64,000 bases of DNA from Collybia mongolica (lineage: Eukaryota > Basidiomycota > Agaricomycetes > Agaricales > Clitocybaceae), in assembly GCA_013420905.1 (NCBI GenBank), contig JAAXNY010000002.1, forward strand, positions 186,001 through 250,000. Direction: 5' to 3'. This document shows positions 11,901 through 23,393 of the stretch, in pieces; the first letter of the stretch is position 1; every line of letters begins with the position of its first letter. Both the position numbers and the translations under genes were made by a program. The notes under the pieces are model-generated. The model was given only the letters and a program-made list of their open reading frames with translations. It ran no database searches and was not told the DNA's origin.

Positions 11901-14379
11901 TTATATATAAAATACTGGATCCCTGTGCTGCTTCGGCTTCAACCGGAGCTCATGTGATTCTTCAGTCGATGTATATTTCCAGTCTAGATCGACGAAAGTC
12001 GTGCTCGCCGTCATGGCTGCAGCTTCGCCACCCATAGCCATGAGGTCGTCCGGTTGCTGTTCTCCGTCAAACAGTACCGACGTCTCTTCGAGCGTTCGCC
12101 CTAATGAGTTGCCAGGGTCAATGAAATTTCAAACGAAGACAAATACTACCACGCGTGACTGACCTTTCGTCTCGACCACGAAGGCGATAATGAATCCAAG
12201 CTCAAAAATAAGCCAGCCGCAGTATACCAGGTAATACCACCAGCCAATGGCATCGATCGCAACGGGGTTTATGAATTGGTTGAAAGCGATGGTCGCCATG
12301 ACAGTGAGATTCTGGAAGGATTCAATAATTTATCGATAGATGGTGCCTCCGAACTGACCATGACAGCGAAGCCCTTAGCTCTGATCTTGTACGGAAGGAT
12401 TTCGAGCGAATATGCCACGAGCATGGGCGTGTATGCAATATCGTAGAAGAAGTAGAATATAAAAATGAGTGGTATGGTCGCTATGCAAGTCAAAGTCAAT
12501 TGCCGTCCGAGGAAATATGATGATAGACCACCACCCTTGGCGGCCGCGGTATTGTTGAAGTTAACATACAAGGCGGTGGTTATCGTCCATGAGCTGAACG
12601 CTGGGATTGCAGGGAACGAAGGTCAACTCTTAAAGTCAAGAAGGGTATGAAAAGACATACATGCAAGCATTCCTGGGGAAAGTATTATTTAATGTCACCG
12701 AGCGACTCCTGAGATTAACATACCGGAATTAGATGTGATGAAGAGCTTCCGCCTTCCGGCCCAATCTACAAGCAATGCAGCTCCGATAGCAATGATGTAA
12801 TTATAAACCTGACAGACTGAATGGTAAGAATTGTGGCGAATTGGGATGGCGTGGACGAACCTGCAGGCCACCATTAATATAAGCCTAGAGACAGATGTGA
12901 ATTAAGTGTCTGTGCAGGAATTGAACCCCGTACCTTCGTCTCCGTGTTAGTGATACCAACGCCTTCCAATACAAGATTTATATAGTAAGAGACTAGACCA
13001 TTTCCACTGGGGGGGGGGGTCGATGAGAACGCGACGATAGAGCTCGTAGACAGAAGTGCCATACCTCCATTGAGAGAAAACGGCGATCGCGAGGATGAGG
13101 CGCATTCGCTTTCGATTCCCAGGAGTCGCGACAAGGGTGCGAAACGATGTGGTTCTGTTGATCTCCTCTTCCATGCGGATCGCGTGTCGAATCTGGGCCA
13201 TCTCAAACACGACAAGAGGATCCTGCTCACTCCCGCCATTTGCATGGTACTTGGCTAAGACGGCAGCTGCCTTTCCTTCCTGGAATAGCACGTATCTCAG
13301 TCACAGGATGATGACAACCATCTTAGAGACGCACATAGCCTTTTGAAACGAGGAAACGAGGACTTTCTGGAGTAAACCTTGAATTGATGTCAGATGTCAA
13401 TGTGTTTATGTTTAGATTGCGTCGACAAACCAAATGAGGCATACTTGAAGAAACGGCATGATGGCCTGCACCATGGTCGGCACGCGGAAAGACCATATAC
13501 TATCCTTGGCATGGTCATATGAGCCAAAACAGACCTACACAAGGAAGGTCAAAAACAGAACGTGACATATTAATGAGGGGCATACCCAGGCCGAAATGAT
13601 ACTGCCAAGGTACCAGCATGAATTGAACATGGACGTTATTTTACCGCGCTAGACCAGTGTCTGAGATGATGATCAAACTCGCGTTAAGATCATACACTCA
13701 CCTGAGTCGGATATGACAACTCAAGAAGCAAAAGGGGAGCAGAGTTGGAGCACAACTCTAGCCCAATACCCACTGTCGGTCGAAAGAATTAGGGCGGTGC
13801 CAAAATATCAAAGCTAGTAGAACATACAGATGATGCGTGCCGCTACAAAGATGGACACGTTCAATGCGAATGTTTGTAAAGAAACTCCGATAAGCATGAT
13901 GAGAGAGCCAATGAACAGTGTCGAACGGCGGCCTATTCCATCAGAGATATACGGCGAAAAAGGCAAGCCCTTGTAGGAGCGTAAGTAACAGTCAATAAGA
14001 GATCTGTGTTGCCCACAATCAAACACCCGATACTCTGGGCAGAGTTGATCAGGCCTGTGATTGACACGAAGTTCAACACCTCGACACACGAAACAATCGT
14101 GTGTTGTAACTTACCCAGAGTTTTCCCTTCTGGGTGCTTGTAATATTCATGCCATGCCGGTATGATTTGCAAGCCTGGGATGAAAGTATCAGCACGTACT
14201 ACGTCGACGCGATGCCTATTGCGCTCACCGTTGACTAAAGAGGAGTTGAGACCATTGACGGATGACGACATCAGTGGGACGATCAGCCATAGGTTTAGAA
14301 GGAGAATCCCTGTGATGAAGTGAGTTTGGCACATTGGAAATGCGATCAGGTCGTCCACCAACCGCGATTTCTCCACCAT
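11901..14379 (-). CDS. MFS sugar transporter (lactose permease/hexose transporter type)
   Basis: Plasma-membrane sugar uptake protein of the 12-helix MFS sugar-porter family. The start (MVEKSRLVDD) leads into the first helix (ITGILLLNLWLIVPLMSSSVNG), then SLVNG/LQIIPAWHEYY and LINSAQSIGCLI. The loop-2 signature is DGIGRRSTLFIG. The middle loop contains QDPLVVFEMAQIRHAI and VATPGNRKRM. FSQWSGNGLVSYY is rejoined across an intron whose acceptor follows an 11-base homopolymer. Later come DWAGRRKLF, AYSLEILPYKIRAKGFAVM and FVVETKGRTLEET, the last being the PETKGRTLEE-like family end signature. At least nine short introns keep frame, so the gene looks intact. The C-terminal tail ends RDPVFYI. Fungal lactose permeases share the LQxxxxWxxY opening, but substrate cannot be read from sequence. 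Confidence 0.88.
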
Positions 14380-17300
14380 GGTCCTGTGTGAATGAAGTCA
14401 GCGATGGTCCACTTTGCCTGTGTCATGCTGATATCGCGGCCAAAGTGTCGAATAAAAGGCGACGTGAAGAGGAAAACCTCTGAAAATATATGAAAGTGGA
14501 ACGAAATATGCGGATTGAGCCAGCCAAGTTAAAATTATAGCAAATCGCTTGATGCTGAGTGGATGTAGAAAAGGCACATTAGGGCACATTCTGAGGGGCG
14601 TGACCCTGTCGAGAGTAGATCTGATTGCCTTCTGAGTTTGTTCGAGGCGAAGCGAGGGGCCAATCGAGGGTCAGGTGTTCTCTTAAGCGTCAGGAGAACC
14701 AGGAAAGACCTGGAGAATATCTGCTGAGAAGATCCCTCTGATTGAAAAAGTGGCTGCGTTATCAAAGGTTGAATTGACATGATAACATGAATCCAGGAAG
14801 TCAAAGCAATCGTGGCCCGTGGGCTTGAAGGTTTGTAATGGTAATATGTCTGTGGGTTGGAGGTAAGAAATGGCCCATCATCTCCATGACCACCATGTCG
14901 CGCGGTTTGCGGTTTACGCCACAACCACGCCGCCTTGTCACCTCACCCGCGGGATCGGATTGCATCGGTAAACATTGTATGAATGCCGACCTGACAGGGA
15001 TGCTTTAGTGTTGTGGGTTTCCATGAACTGGAGAGGAGGAAAGCTATTAACCAGGGTTGGTCCTAGAAACAGAAACGACATTTATCTGTTGACCCTCGTG
15101 CTACTTGACTCAAGACAATAGGCCTACATAGCAATCGAGGTCACAGGGGGCTGCGCCGTAACTTCTCTCTGGGGAAGACGCAGGTAGGCGCCTATATTTC
15201 GGCTGTTGAGGTTCACGATCCTCGACGGCAGATGCGATATATCTATTGGAAATTAAGTTAGGAGGTTGACCTTGGATATCGTCCATTCTGATGGCAGAAA
15301 AAGTTTTGAGAACATGGCATCGAAACGAGAAGAGTACCGGCTCGTACGGGCGGTCCGCCGCCCCCACTTATTTCCCTGGGCTTTGAGATGTAATTTATAC
15401 AGTGGGCAGAGTGTACTTTATAGAGAGTCTGTAGGAGAAGCGACCTTCCATCTGTGCAAGTGCATTGGTGAGAGGTTAGAGTTTTGATTTCGGTTCCGAC
15501 CCGGACTTGCGGAAGTTAGAATTTGAAATCCCCCTCTGATGCCAGTCCACCAGCACCGTTTCCCACCCAACCTCAACTCTTGAAGTATGTTTCTATAATG
15601 TCCAGGTGATTCTCAAATTGAATCATCCTAATCGCCATTTTGTTTCTTGTTATAAGGACCCCATTTAAAAACGAAAATGCCCCAATAATTACGAGCAAGT
15701 ATGTGTGGTGTGGCTAATCATTATTGCACTCCTAGGGCACGAGAGCACTTCTATCTCACCCACCGTGCACCCTGGATCAGTTGAACATGTCGGGATGGCC
15801 TTTCCCGCAAAGTCTGTAGGGTTCTCCTAGCTAGGACGCGACCCTCCCTCAGAATATTTGCTCACGTGGAAGGAGTCCAACTTGCCAATCGGCGGCCTGG
15901 ACAAGGCAGAGTCATCGTTTACCTTCCTTTTTCCTGAAATTAATTATATCCTGTAGGGAGACCAAGGTTGTGAGTAACGGTTGCCCTTCAATTGCGTACC
16001 GGGTAAAGGGTTCACCAAATGAGTCGTTGGGCCTTGCGTGGGTAACAGACCCAGGCTCTCTCCACGGGGATGGTGTTGATTTTTTCTAATTTGCGCCGCA
16101 TTTCCAACCCTGCCCCTACGCGAACTGGAGCAAAACAAGATGGAGAGTGTGTCGCGCGATGCACAACAGGGGGTGATTCCAAAGTTTTCTTGATGCTTGC
16201 AGAGTCTAAGGGTTGGGGTAGCAAACCATACTTACGACGTGCCCCCGCATGCGATAATTTCAGTGTGTGACTGAGGCACAGAAAGACGTAATGTTGAAAC
16301 CCCCCTGAAAAGGGTAAGACAATCTCTGGAGTGCATTGGCATTGAATTGGTGTGCGGCTGACCATTGTCAACAGGGAAACACTCAGGACAACCACCCCCA
16401 CAGGCACCTCGACGCGACCCTCAATAAGAAAAGTCCACAAGCGCGGGAACGGCTAGCCCCACGTATGGGAGGAAGTGCTTCTCAGCATGTCATCGAATGA
16501 GATAGCACGAACCCTCTAACAAAGCTCCGCCACCGGAAGTCACCCGAACGCGTGAAGCTGGGACACGCCTCGCACGTTATCCGTGAAAACTGTCAAAGGT
16601 TAACACAACTAGGAAGTTTCCGTACGAGACCATCATGGGAAAATCATCTAACATAGGTCAAGCGCAACGAGGTAGCAAGTTCTCCCTGTAAACGCTTCGC
16701 ACAACATGAGATAGTGTCTCGTCTCGTCCACACAGTGGCATCTATCCATCTTTAGTCCTCCTGCCCAACTCCCTTTTGATGCGTTAGTCGTCATGAATAC
16801 CGACAGTTCACCTGTGGAATCATTATAGTATCTTCGTCCTCCAGTTTGTTGTCAAATATCTCTGTCAGCCCCAGACAGACATAATGACCCACCAAGTTAT
16901 TGTTCGAGAAATATTCAAGGCCATGGAATGATCCTGCACGCCGGAAGTTAGGGTAACAAGAATTGTGGTCCCTCATCCATCCCCTATCTACATCTAAGAC
17001 TCCAGCTACTCTTCATCTGGTCTGCCGTGACCGAAGCCAGTCGATCCCCCCACCGCTTAACACAGTACACACGCGCTTTGGATTGATACCAAACCTTGGG
17101 GGCGGGGACTACGCCTATCATGCTGGAGGATCCGTAGTACCACGCCCAACCGTATAACCTCTGCTTCGATATCGGTATTGACGAAGACTCGGGTAGGAAT
17201 TCATCAGACCCGCCAAAACGCATGCCTTTTCGAATGAGGAATCAGACGAACACTCAGTTTGCGCTACTGGAACTGCGGTTTCAAGGGACCACCTGGTATT

Positions 17301-18773
17301 GGTTTTAACAAATCGGCTATGCCTTTGCTCGAGCTATTTTCCTGGACATGTAGGTTCAACATTTGCATGTCGTCACCTAACTTGATGCTCCGGAGGACTC
17401 TTTGCTGTGAGCATACCATGGTTTCAACTGCGCAAATCACGCCTGCATGGTCCACTCCCGATCGAAATCTTGAAGAAGTCCTTTATTTGCTCCAACATAA
17501 CTACAGAGGCTCAATAAATCGACAGGCCTAGTGATGGATATAGAACACGTCTGCCCTGGAACCACGGGATATCGATTCGGGTTTACATCAACTCTAATTT
17601 AACGAAAGGGATTGAGAACTGGTTTGAAAGTAGCTGATCTGAAGTGACCTACGAATGGCATATTCCCTCATCGACGTTGATAGCATATCCATGTAACGAC
17701 ATTGCGGGTCTGATCCCAGTGTCTAGCCAGCCATCCGTAACCAAAGCGTTCGAAGTCCGAGTACATTAAGATCCTTTGGAAACCCTGTGTCTCATTTTGG
17801 AAGATCCACCGTCGGGCTTGGACATAGTATTTTCCTCAACTTCCGAGGTCAGAATATGATGGGGGTTCGTTAACTTGCAATTAGCCATCTCTGAAGCCAA
17901 ATTTGTTGTGGAAGCCCAAACTCGTCGACCCCAGGACCCTTTTTGGTTGCGAAAATAATCAAGGCCTTGACTATGAACAACTTAATACTCATACTCATGA
18001 TAGACCCCAATCTACGGTCTTAGTGTCGAGGATTAGCCTGGAACAACTGTTCAGCAGCTTGACTCTCCCGATACTTGTCACCTTACAAATATTTTGGTCA
18101 TTGTAAACAATGTTTCTGGCCTCGAGGATGCTCCAGCAACTGACCCGGGCTCTCTTTCTGTCCACAGGAATATTCAGGGCCAAGAAGCCGCGTTTCATAC
18201 ATAGAACATTGTCATCGCATATTGATAGAAAATCAACGAAATACGCACCCGTCTTTAGCTGTTACTCCGGCGCGGGGGCGACCTTGAAGAGTATGCCATG
18301 ATTAGCGTTGTATTATATATGCTTTAGTTGGATATATTACAAGTCGATAGTCCGACATTTTAAATATATTGCTGGCCTTTTAGTTCCAAAAATTTGTTTT
18401 AGTTTGCAGGATATCGTCCGCTGCGAAGGATTGACCATAGCCAACTTCGTAGGTGTCTGAAATAAGGTGAATTCAGATAATGGAGTAGGCAGACGAGTCA
18501 ACGGGGAATTCGGAACCAGGATCGGGTCTCGTGTCCCGGCAACACAAAAATTTCGAGTTGAAACGACATGGCAGGCTCGAGTCATGATCACTCGCAAAGC
18601 ATTTGTGATACATAAGTTATACTACTGTTATACTGGGGTATACCACTATCCACTTATACAAAGATCTACAATATATATCCAGTACAATCTGACAAATATA
18701 ATATCCGATAAGTAATGATTAATGACCGGTGACCTTTCTTCCGCCTCGATCTACCTGGCTCTAAATTTCCCAA
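14380..18773. other. Long stretch without a convincing gene
   Basis: I find only isolated short frames. The best is 15110-15367 (-), 85 codons with a plausible hydrophilic middle (SNRYIASAVEDREPQQPKYR) but no recognised domain and no conserved neighbour. No inverted or direct repeats with target-site duplications stand out. 18300-18770 is AT-rich and probably the 3' flank of the next gene. Confidence 0.4.
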
Positions 18774-20806
18774 CTACATTATAATACAATCTTTCTTCTC
18801 CTTCTTCTGAGTTGCCGCCCTGCGTTGCTCTAAAGCCTTCTGGCTTCTCTCTTGCTCGTATTTTCGGCGCTCCTGCTCCTGTAGATACCTCTCCTCTGCC
18901 CGGCGAGCGTAGTGTTCTTCCTCTGCTTGAAGCTGCTGAGCAAGTTGAAGGCTAGGAGGGGGGTCAGAAAAATAGTGTGAATCAGAGTGAGAAGAACTTA
19001 CTCTGACGGATCGCTGACGCCAGCTTCTATACCCCGTGCAGCACGGGAAGCAGCGTCCTCGGCGTCTTGGAACGCCTGAGCAGCCTCCTCTGCCGTCTGG
19101 CCTGCCCAGTCGCCGCCTGCAGGGCTGGATCTATGCGATTGCTGCGTATCAGCAGATGTTTGATGGGTCAGCAAAGACAGTGACACACCTGAGGAATTCT
19201 CCGTCAACAAACTCGCCGGCAGCGCCATCGACGTCTTCGATGCGCTCCCACACTACAGAAGGTTCTTGAAGAAACACTTGGTCCGTCACGAGGGTGTACA
19301 AGGCATTGTCCTCTGGTGCTCCCGCGGTAGGGCTTGGAATACGATTGCGATATACAGACGATGAGGCTGCTTGTTGGGCTCCAGCGACGATGTGGGTATC
19401 TTGGGTGCTTCCTGATGAGCTTGACGCTGAAATCTTTGCGTCTAAAGAAAGGGCTGCGAGAGCTTCAGCCAAGGGCGCATCAGTATTATTGGTAGTTGGT
19501 GGTACACCCGATGATGGGGTATGCAGGTGGTCTGGTTGTGTTGTCACAGCATTATCGGTCGGATAATTGTCTTGGGCTAGGGGGGTTCTCGAGGGGATGT
19601 CGTGCTGGGGTTGTTGGGGTTCTGTCGTCGTTGCGGGCGTTGATGACGTGTCGGGTTTGTTGGATGATGTATATTGTGCCGAAGACGTAGCTTGGTGATA
19701 TTCTTTTCCTGCTCCTGCCTTGAATTCGATTGAGGATGCACTGACCACTTCACCAACTTTCCTCCGCCCATCATGCCTCGTCTCTTCCTGAGGGGGCGAT
19801 TTCTCCTGGCCTCCCTTGAGCAAAACGGCAAGATGTGAGTTCCTAAATATGGCAACCAACGCGCCAGAAGGAATCTCTGATGCGAGGTGGAAGAGGCCAT
19901 GGTAAGTCAACTGAGACTGGCTTGATTCGAGAAAATGTCGGATCGTCAAAGCTGGATATGTTATCTGTGAAACTTCGACAATTATATGTGACAGAAGCAC
20001 ACACCATTCTTGATTTTTCGTTTCTCCTCTTCATTCCACTCCTTTCCTCCATTTCCGTTCAGTCCCCTCTCGCTCTCCCCACCAACAACAATCCCACCAC
20101 CCAAGAAATCGGCTTCCGCTATAAAAGCAACCGCGCTATCGTAATCTTTGATTCCCTCCCTTTCCAGTGCGTACGCTTCATCAGAGCCAGGATCTACGAG
20201 CCAACCGTGGACAAGATGAATACCAGCCTGCGCGAAAAGCTTGAGTTCGGCTCCAGCAGTATCAGTTGCAGGATGGAAGGATGTAGATGACGTAAATAAA
20301 GGGTTCAAGTCAAGACCTTCTAACATTTTGGGAGACTGGATCAGTCGATTTTAAAAGGAGAGATTCAAACTGCCACGTACTCTGGGTATGAGGCATAATG
20401 GAAAGTGCGTCTGAGATGTCAACGTCGGGGGAATGCATCAGCAAATATTCCGCAACTAGTTGGGAGAGATGTTCGTAGGAAACTGTAGTCCTTGTTGGAG
20501 GAAGTATTTGGATATTCTCTCGAAGAATGAGAATGTTGCCTGTACGATGTAATTAGCTGTGATTCACGTTGCGATCCGTCCAAACTCTCACATATCGCGA
20601 TAAAAGAACATGGTCTGTTGGTTCGTTTTACTAGCTCATTAGTTAGTCGCTCCGCTCAATAGGGTTTGAATGACATACCCGTTAAAATTCTGGGTGATGA
20701 TTTGGAGGCGTTTGCCCCTGTATGTTATGGGCTTCAGATACCATACCTCGGCCTGCGAGCTTTGGATAGTTGGTGCTTCCTCGAAATGCCTGGGGGTGGT
20801 TGTCAT
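18774..20806 (-). CDS. MINDY-family deubiquitinase with MIU motif and C-terminal CaaX box
   Basis: Cysteine protease of the MINDY (FAM63) family, which in animals and yeast trims K48-linked polyubiquitin. Start MTTTPRHFEEAPTIQSSQAE, then VWYLKPITYRGKRLQIITQ. The catalytic Cys lies in NGPCSFIAICNIL, assembled from three exons (Cys codon near 20608-20610). Further domain landmarks are LPPTRTTVSYEHLSQLVAEY, HGWLVDP and the catalytic His in IFRNSHLAVLLKG, and the Gln in TDQVFLQEPSVVWE. A Ser/Thr/Pro-rich insert separates the His and Gln regions and looks lineage-specific. The C-terminus has an Ala/Glu-rich helix, ELQLAQQLQAEEE, matching a ubiquitin-binding MIU, then a basic coiled coil and CIIM at the very end, a potential farnesylation site. 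The gene is head to head with uL30m, 159 bases apart. Confidence 0.93.
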
Positions 20807-20965
20807 TGAGCTTCTCTACTAATAGATGGTACCAGTCAAGATTTAGTCAAGATCCTGTCACATTCTCGACGCTACCCAACTGCGGGATTGATGTTTGTGT
20901 ATGTATAATCCTGAAGCCGGCAAATTTCGGTCTCCAGTTCTGAACGCGACGACAACAACGACAGG

Positions 20966-21394
20966 ATGGCATCTCTGTTGCCCACTCGCACAGTTTTGCG
21001 GCAAACGCAATGGCGGACAGTATCTCGCTGTCTAACAACCGCGACCCTCGAAGCAACCACATCATCTCCGCTACCACCGCAAGCTTCACAATCAACGTCA
21101 ACCTCATCACCAAATACACACTACAAAATTACCCTTCGACGCTCCGCAATTTCTCTTGGAGACAAAATAAAAGGCACCCTGATTTCGCTTGGAATTCACC
21201 GCAGAATGCAGACTGTCTATCATCGGCACTCGCCTGAGGTTGCTGGCAAAATTCTTCGCGTCAAGGAGTTGGTTGAGGTGGAGAACGTGCCGACGGAGTT
21301 GGTGAAGACGAAGCAGCAGCAGAGAATAGAAAGGAAAGCTACGCGGGGATACAAGGTTGTTGGCAACAGACGAGAGGCTTTCATGGGCGTCTGA
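20966..21394 (+). CDS. MRPL33: Mitochondrial large-subunit ribosomal protein uL30m
   Basis: Component of the mitochondrial 54S ribosomal subunit (yeast Mrpl33, bacterial L30). A single exon of 142 codons. The first 40 residues are Arg/Ser/Thr-rich without acidic residues until TLEATT, as in a mitochondrial presequence (MASLLPTRTVLRQTQWRTVS). The L30 core is HYKITLRRSAISLGDKIKGT and LGIHRRMQTVYHRHSPEVAG, followed by KILRVKELVEVENV. A basic extension (KTKQQQRIERKATRGYKVVG) follows, as in other fungal members. It shares a 159-bp upstream region with the divergent MINDY gene. Confidence 0.92.
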   Translation: MASLLPTRTVLRQTQWRTVSRCLTTATLEATTSSPLPPQASQSTSTSSPNTHYKITLRRSAISLGDKIKGTLISLGIHRRMQTVYHRHSPEVAGKILRVKELVEVENVPTELVKTKQQQRIERKATRGYKVVGNRREAFMGV

Positions 21395-22349
21395 CGGGAG
21401 TGTGTATGGTGCGTTACTACAAGGCTATTTCGATCTGCATTTGCTTATGGACTTGTATCCTGCAGAATATGTCAAATACTTACCTTTAATATTACATTTG
21501 TCGCAAAAACATGAATAACCCAACAAACTTGGAACTTTGCCTCCTGCCTCAAGTTTCTTTACCAACGGAAGCCATTAGTGTTTATAAATAAAGTCAAGAT
21601 CGGAAATTTATAGTACACTCTCAAACCAAGACAGCAGAGTCATCATAGTGCACGCCGTCCATGCGCGAATCCTAGAGAAGGGAACAAATTTTTCGTGTCC
21701 CGTAGTTGTCACGAAGCTGTTGGTGTTTCCCGGAATGCCATAAATGCGTCGCTCTGTTGCTTCTCGTAAAGATGGTACTTACAACCATCACTAATCTGTT
21801 CATCTCGTAGCTTCCCTTTCGCAGTGGGGCGAGTGTTCACGCGTTCACGCTCGTCACGCAGGCCCTCACCGACGGGTCGGAATCGGAAGTCGGATCCTCC
21901 ATTGTCCGTTTCGAGGTTACAATGGTTAAACATTTCTCCTCTGCGTATGCATTCCGAACTCATTATTGCTCTTTATCGGTCGAGGCTAACTTAACAGACA
22001 CCTCAGAATCGTGTTTAGTCTTCATGGGTGGGACAATAAGAAATCACATGACCACTCTTACGCAACAAAACCATAACAAAAAGCAACGCCGAGAACGGAC
22101 AACGTAGTCCATCAAGCCCTTTGACCCTTTCGAATTCAATCGTCGAGTGAAGTGCGCCTTTAGTGTGATAAGTATTCGGCAACCTAATTGTATATTGGTA
22201 TCTATGGTCGAAGCGGGGTAACTGAGCTGGCAATGTTTTCCCCCACGGGCTCATGTGTTCATCTGTTCGGGCAACAATTGAAAACTGCCATATCTATATT
22301 GGAGGCATGAGAACGGTGTACGCTAACTCTCCCTTTCTATACTCCCATA
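21395..22349. other. Intergenic, no gene seen
   Basis: Contains the 3' flank of uL30m and the promoter region of the next plus-strand gene. Short frames on both strands have no recognisable motif. Confidence 0.5.
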
Positions 22350-23381
22350 ATGCTACCCCATCCGTTTCCGCAACTATCCATCACAATACTACCAGCCGTA
22401 CCGCCATTTGCCCTAGTGGTCATAGAGTTCTTCGTCTTCACACTCGGCACCTCCCTACTACATACTCTTCTCTACTACGCTCTCCCACCACCAATACCCA
22501 CTGCCCCATCAGAACCTCCACCCGAAAGTAACCCCAACTATGATCCTGGACCTCCGACATCCACAGTTACGACAGAGCCGCCCTATATCGGTACGATGAC
22601 GATTGGGGGTAAACAAAACGAAGCTAGCCGCAAGTACATTTTCCGGGGAATGTTGGATGTGATGGAGGAAAAAATGGGACTATCGGACGAGCCTGAAGAA
22701 CAGACATTCGCACTCTCCATCGACCTGACGTCAGGCTACGTCGATATGGACGAGGCCCATTCCGTCCTCGACACCGTTCTTAGGGATTGGCTCGGGAACC
22801 GCTTCAACCGCCTCGAGAAGCTCGAGATCCTCCTTCCGCCGAATTTTAGGCGGGACAAAACGAGGACAGAAACTCTTGCCCCGCCACTCCCGAAGCTCAC
22901 CCACTTCACTTGGAGAGGAAATGCCGTTGACATGCCTCTCCCGTTCCTTCACCTGTCGTATCTGCCGCTGAAGCAGCTCACCCATATCAGTCTCCAAACT
23001 GCGTTATCTGTGACAGATGCGATTCTCATCCTACATAACTGCTTCGAGATAGAACAGGCAGAGTTCCATGGGTTGAGCGATGTCCCGTCCGTGTTGAATT
23101 TGCGCACACATCCCCTTCATGTTCTACGTTTCCCCAATACACTCAAACTCTCATCATCCGTCAGCCCCCGACCACTATTCGAAGCATTTGAAATGCGATT
23201 CCTTCACAGCTTGTTCTTAACCATCACCGCGGACGAACCAGAAGACGTAAACTTCAGTAAGACTCTTGCATGGAATGTAATCCGGGTCCTAAACCTTCGT
23301 GGCCGTTTCAGTGGTGACGCGATTCAACAGATGATTGATAAAGCCTCGAAAACCGAAGTCGATTTTTCATACAGCATATAA
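22350..23381 (+). CDS. Uncharacterised leucine-rich-repeat-like protein with N-terminal hydrophobic segment
   Basis: Single exon, 343 residues. Residues 8-46 contain a hydrophobic stretch (ALVVIEFFVFTLGTSLLHTL) that could be a membrane anchor, followed by a Pro-rich linker. From about residue 110 it shows irregular leucine-rich periodicity (FNRLEKLEILLPPNF, LPKLTHFTWRG, LKQLTHISLQTAL, LHVLRFPNTLKL, NVIRVLNLRGRF) like the repeat domain of mushroom F-box proteins, but no F-box is visible. It converges on the F-box gene at 23394-24872 with only 12 bases between stop codons, so the 3' UTRs must overlap. It may be an F-box-family relative whose N-terminus was replaced. Confidence 0.65.
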   Translation: MLPHPFPQLSITILPAVPPFALVVIEFFVFTLGTSLLHTLLYYALPPPIPTAPSEPPPESNPNYDPGPPTSTVTTEPPYIGTMTIGGKQNEASRKYIFRGMLDVMEEKMGLSDEPEEQTFALSIDLTSGYVDMDEAHSVLDTVLRDWLGNRFNRLEKLEILLPPNFRRDKTRTETLAPPLPKLTHFTWRGNAVDMPLPFLHLSYLPLKQLTHISLQTALSVTDAILILHNCFEIEQAEFHGLSDVPSVLNLRTHPLHVLRFPNTLKLSSSVSPRPLFEAFEMRFLHSLFLTITADEPEDVNFSKTLAWNVIRVLNLRGRFSGDAIQQMIDKASKTEVDFSYSI

Positions 23382-23393
23382 AGTCAAATTAAT

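Noticed and set aside
12900..12940. GGTTCAATTCC box resembling a tRNA internal B box (minus strand)
   Set aside because: Lies across an intron border of the MFS gene; no matching A box, anticodon stem or acceptor stem could be folded.
13009..13019. 11-base G run suspected of causing a frameshift in the transporter
   Set aside because: It is the polypyrimidine tract (minus strand) just before an intron acceptor, so length variation does not affect the frame.
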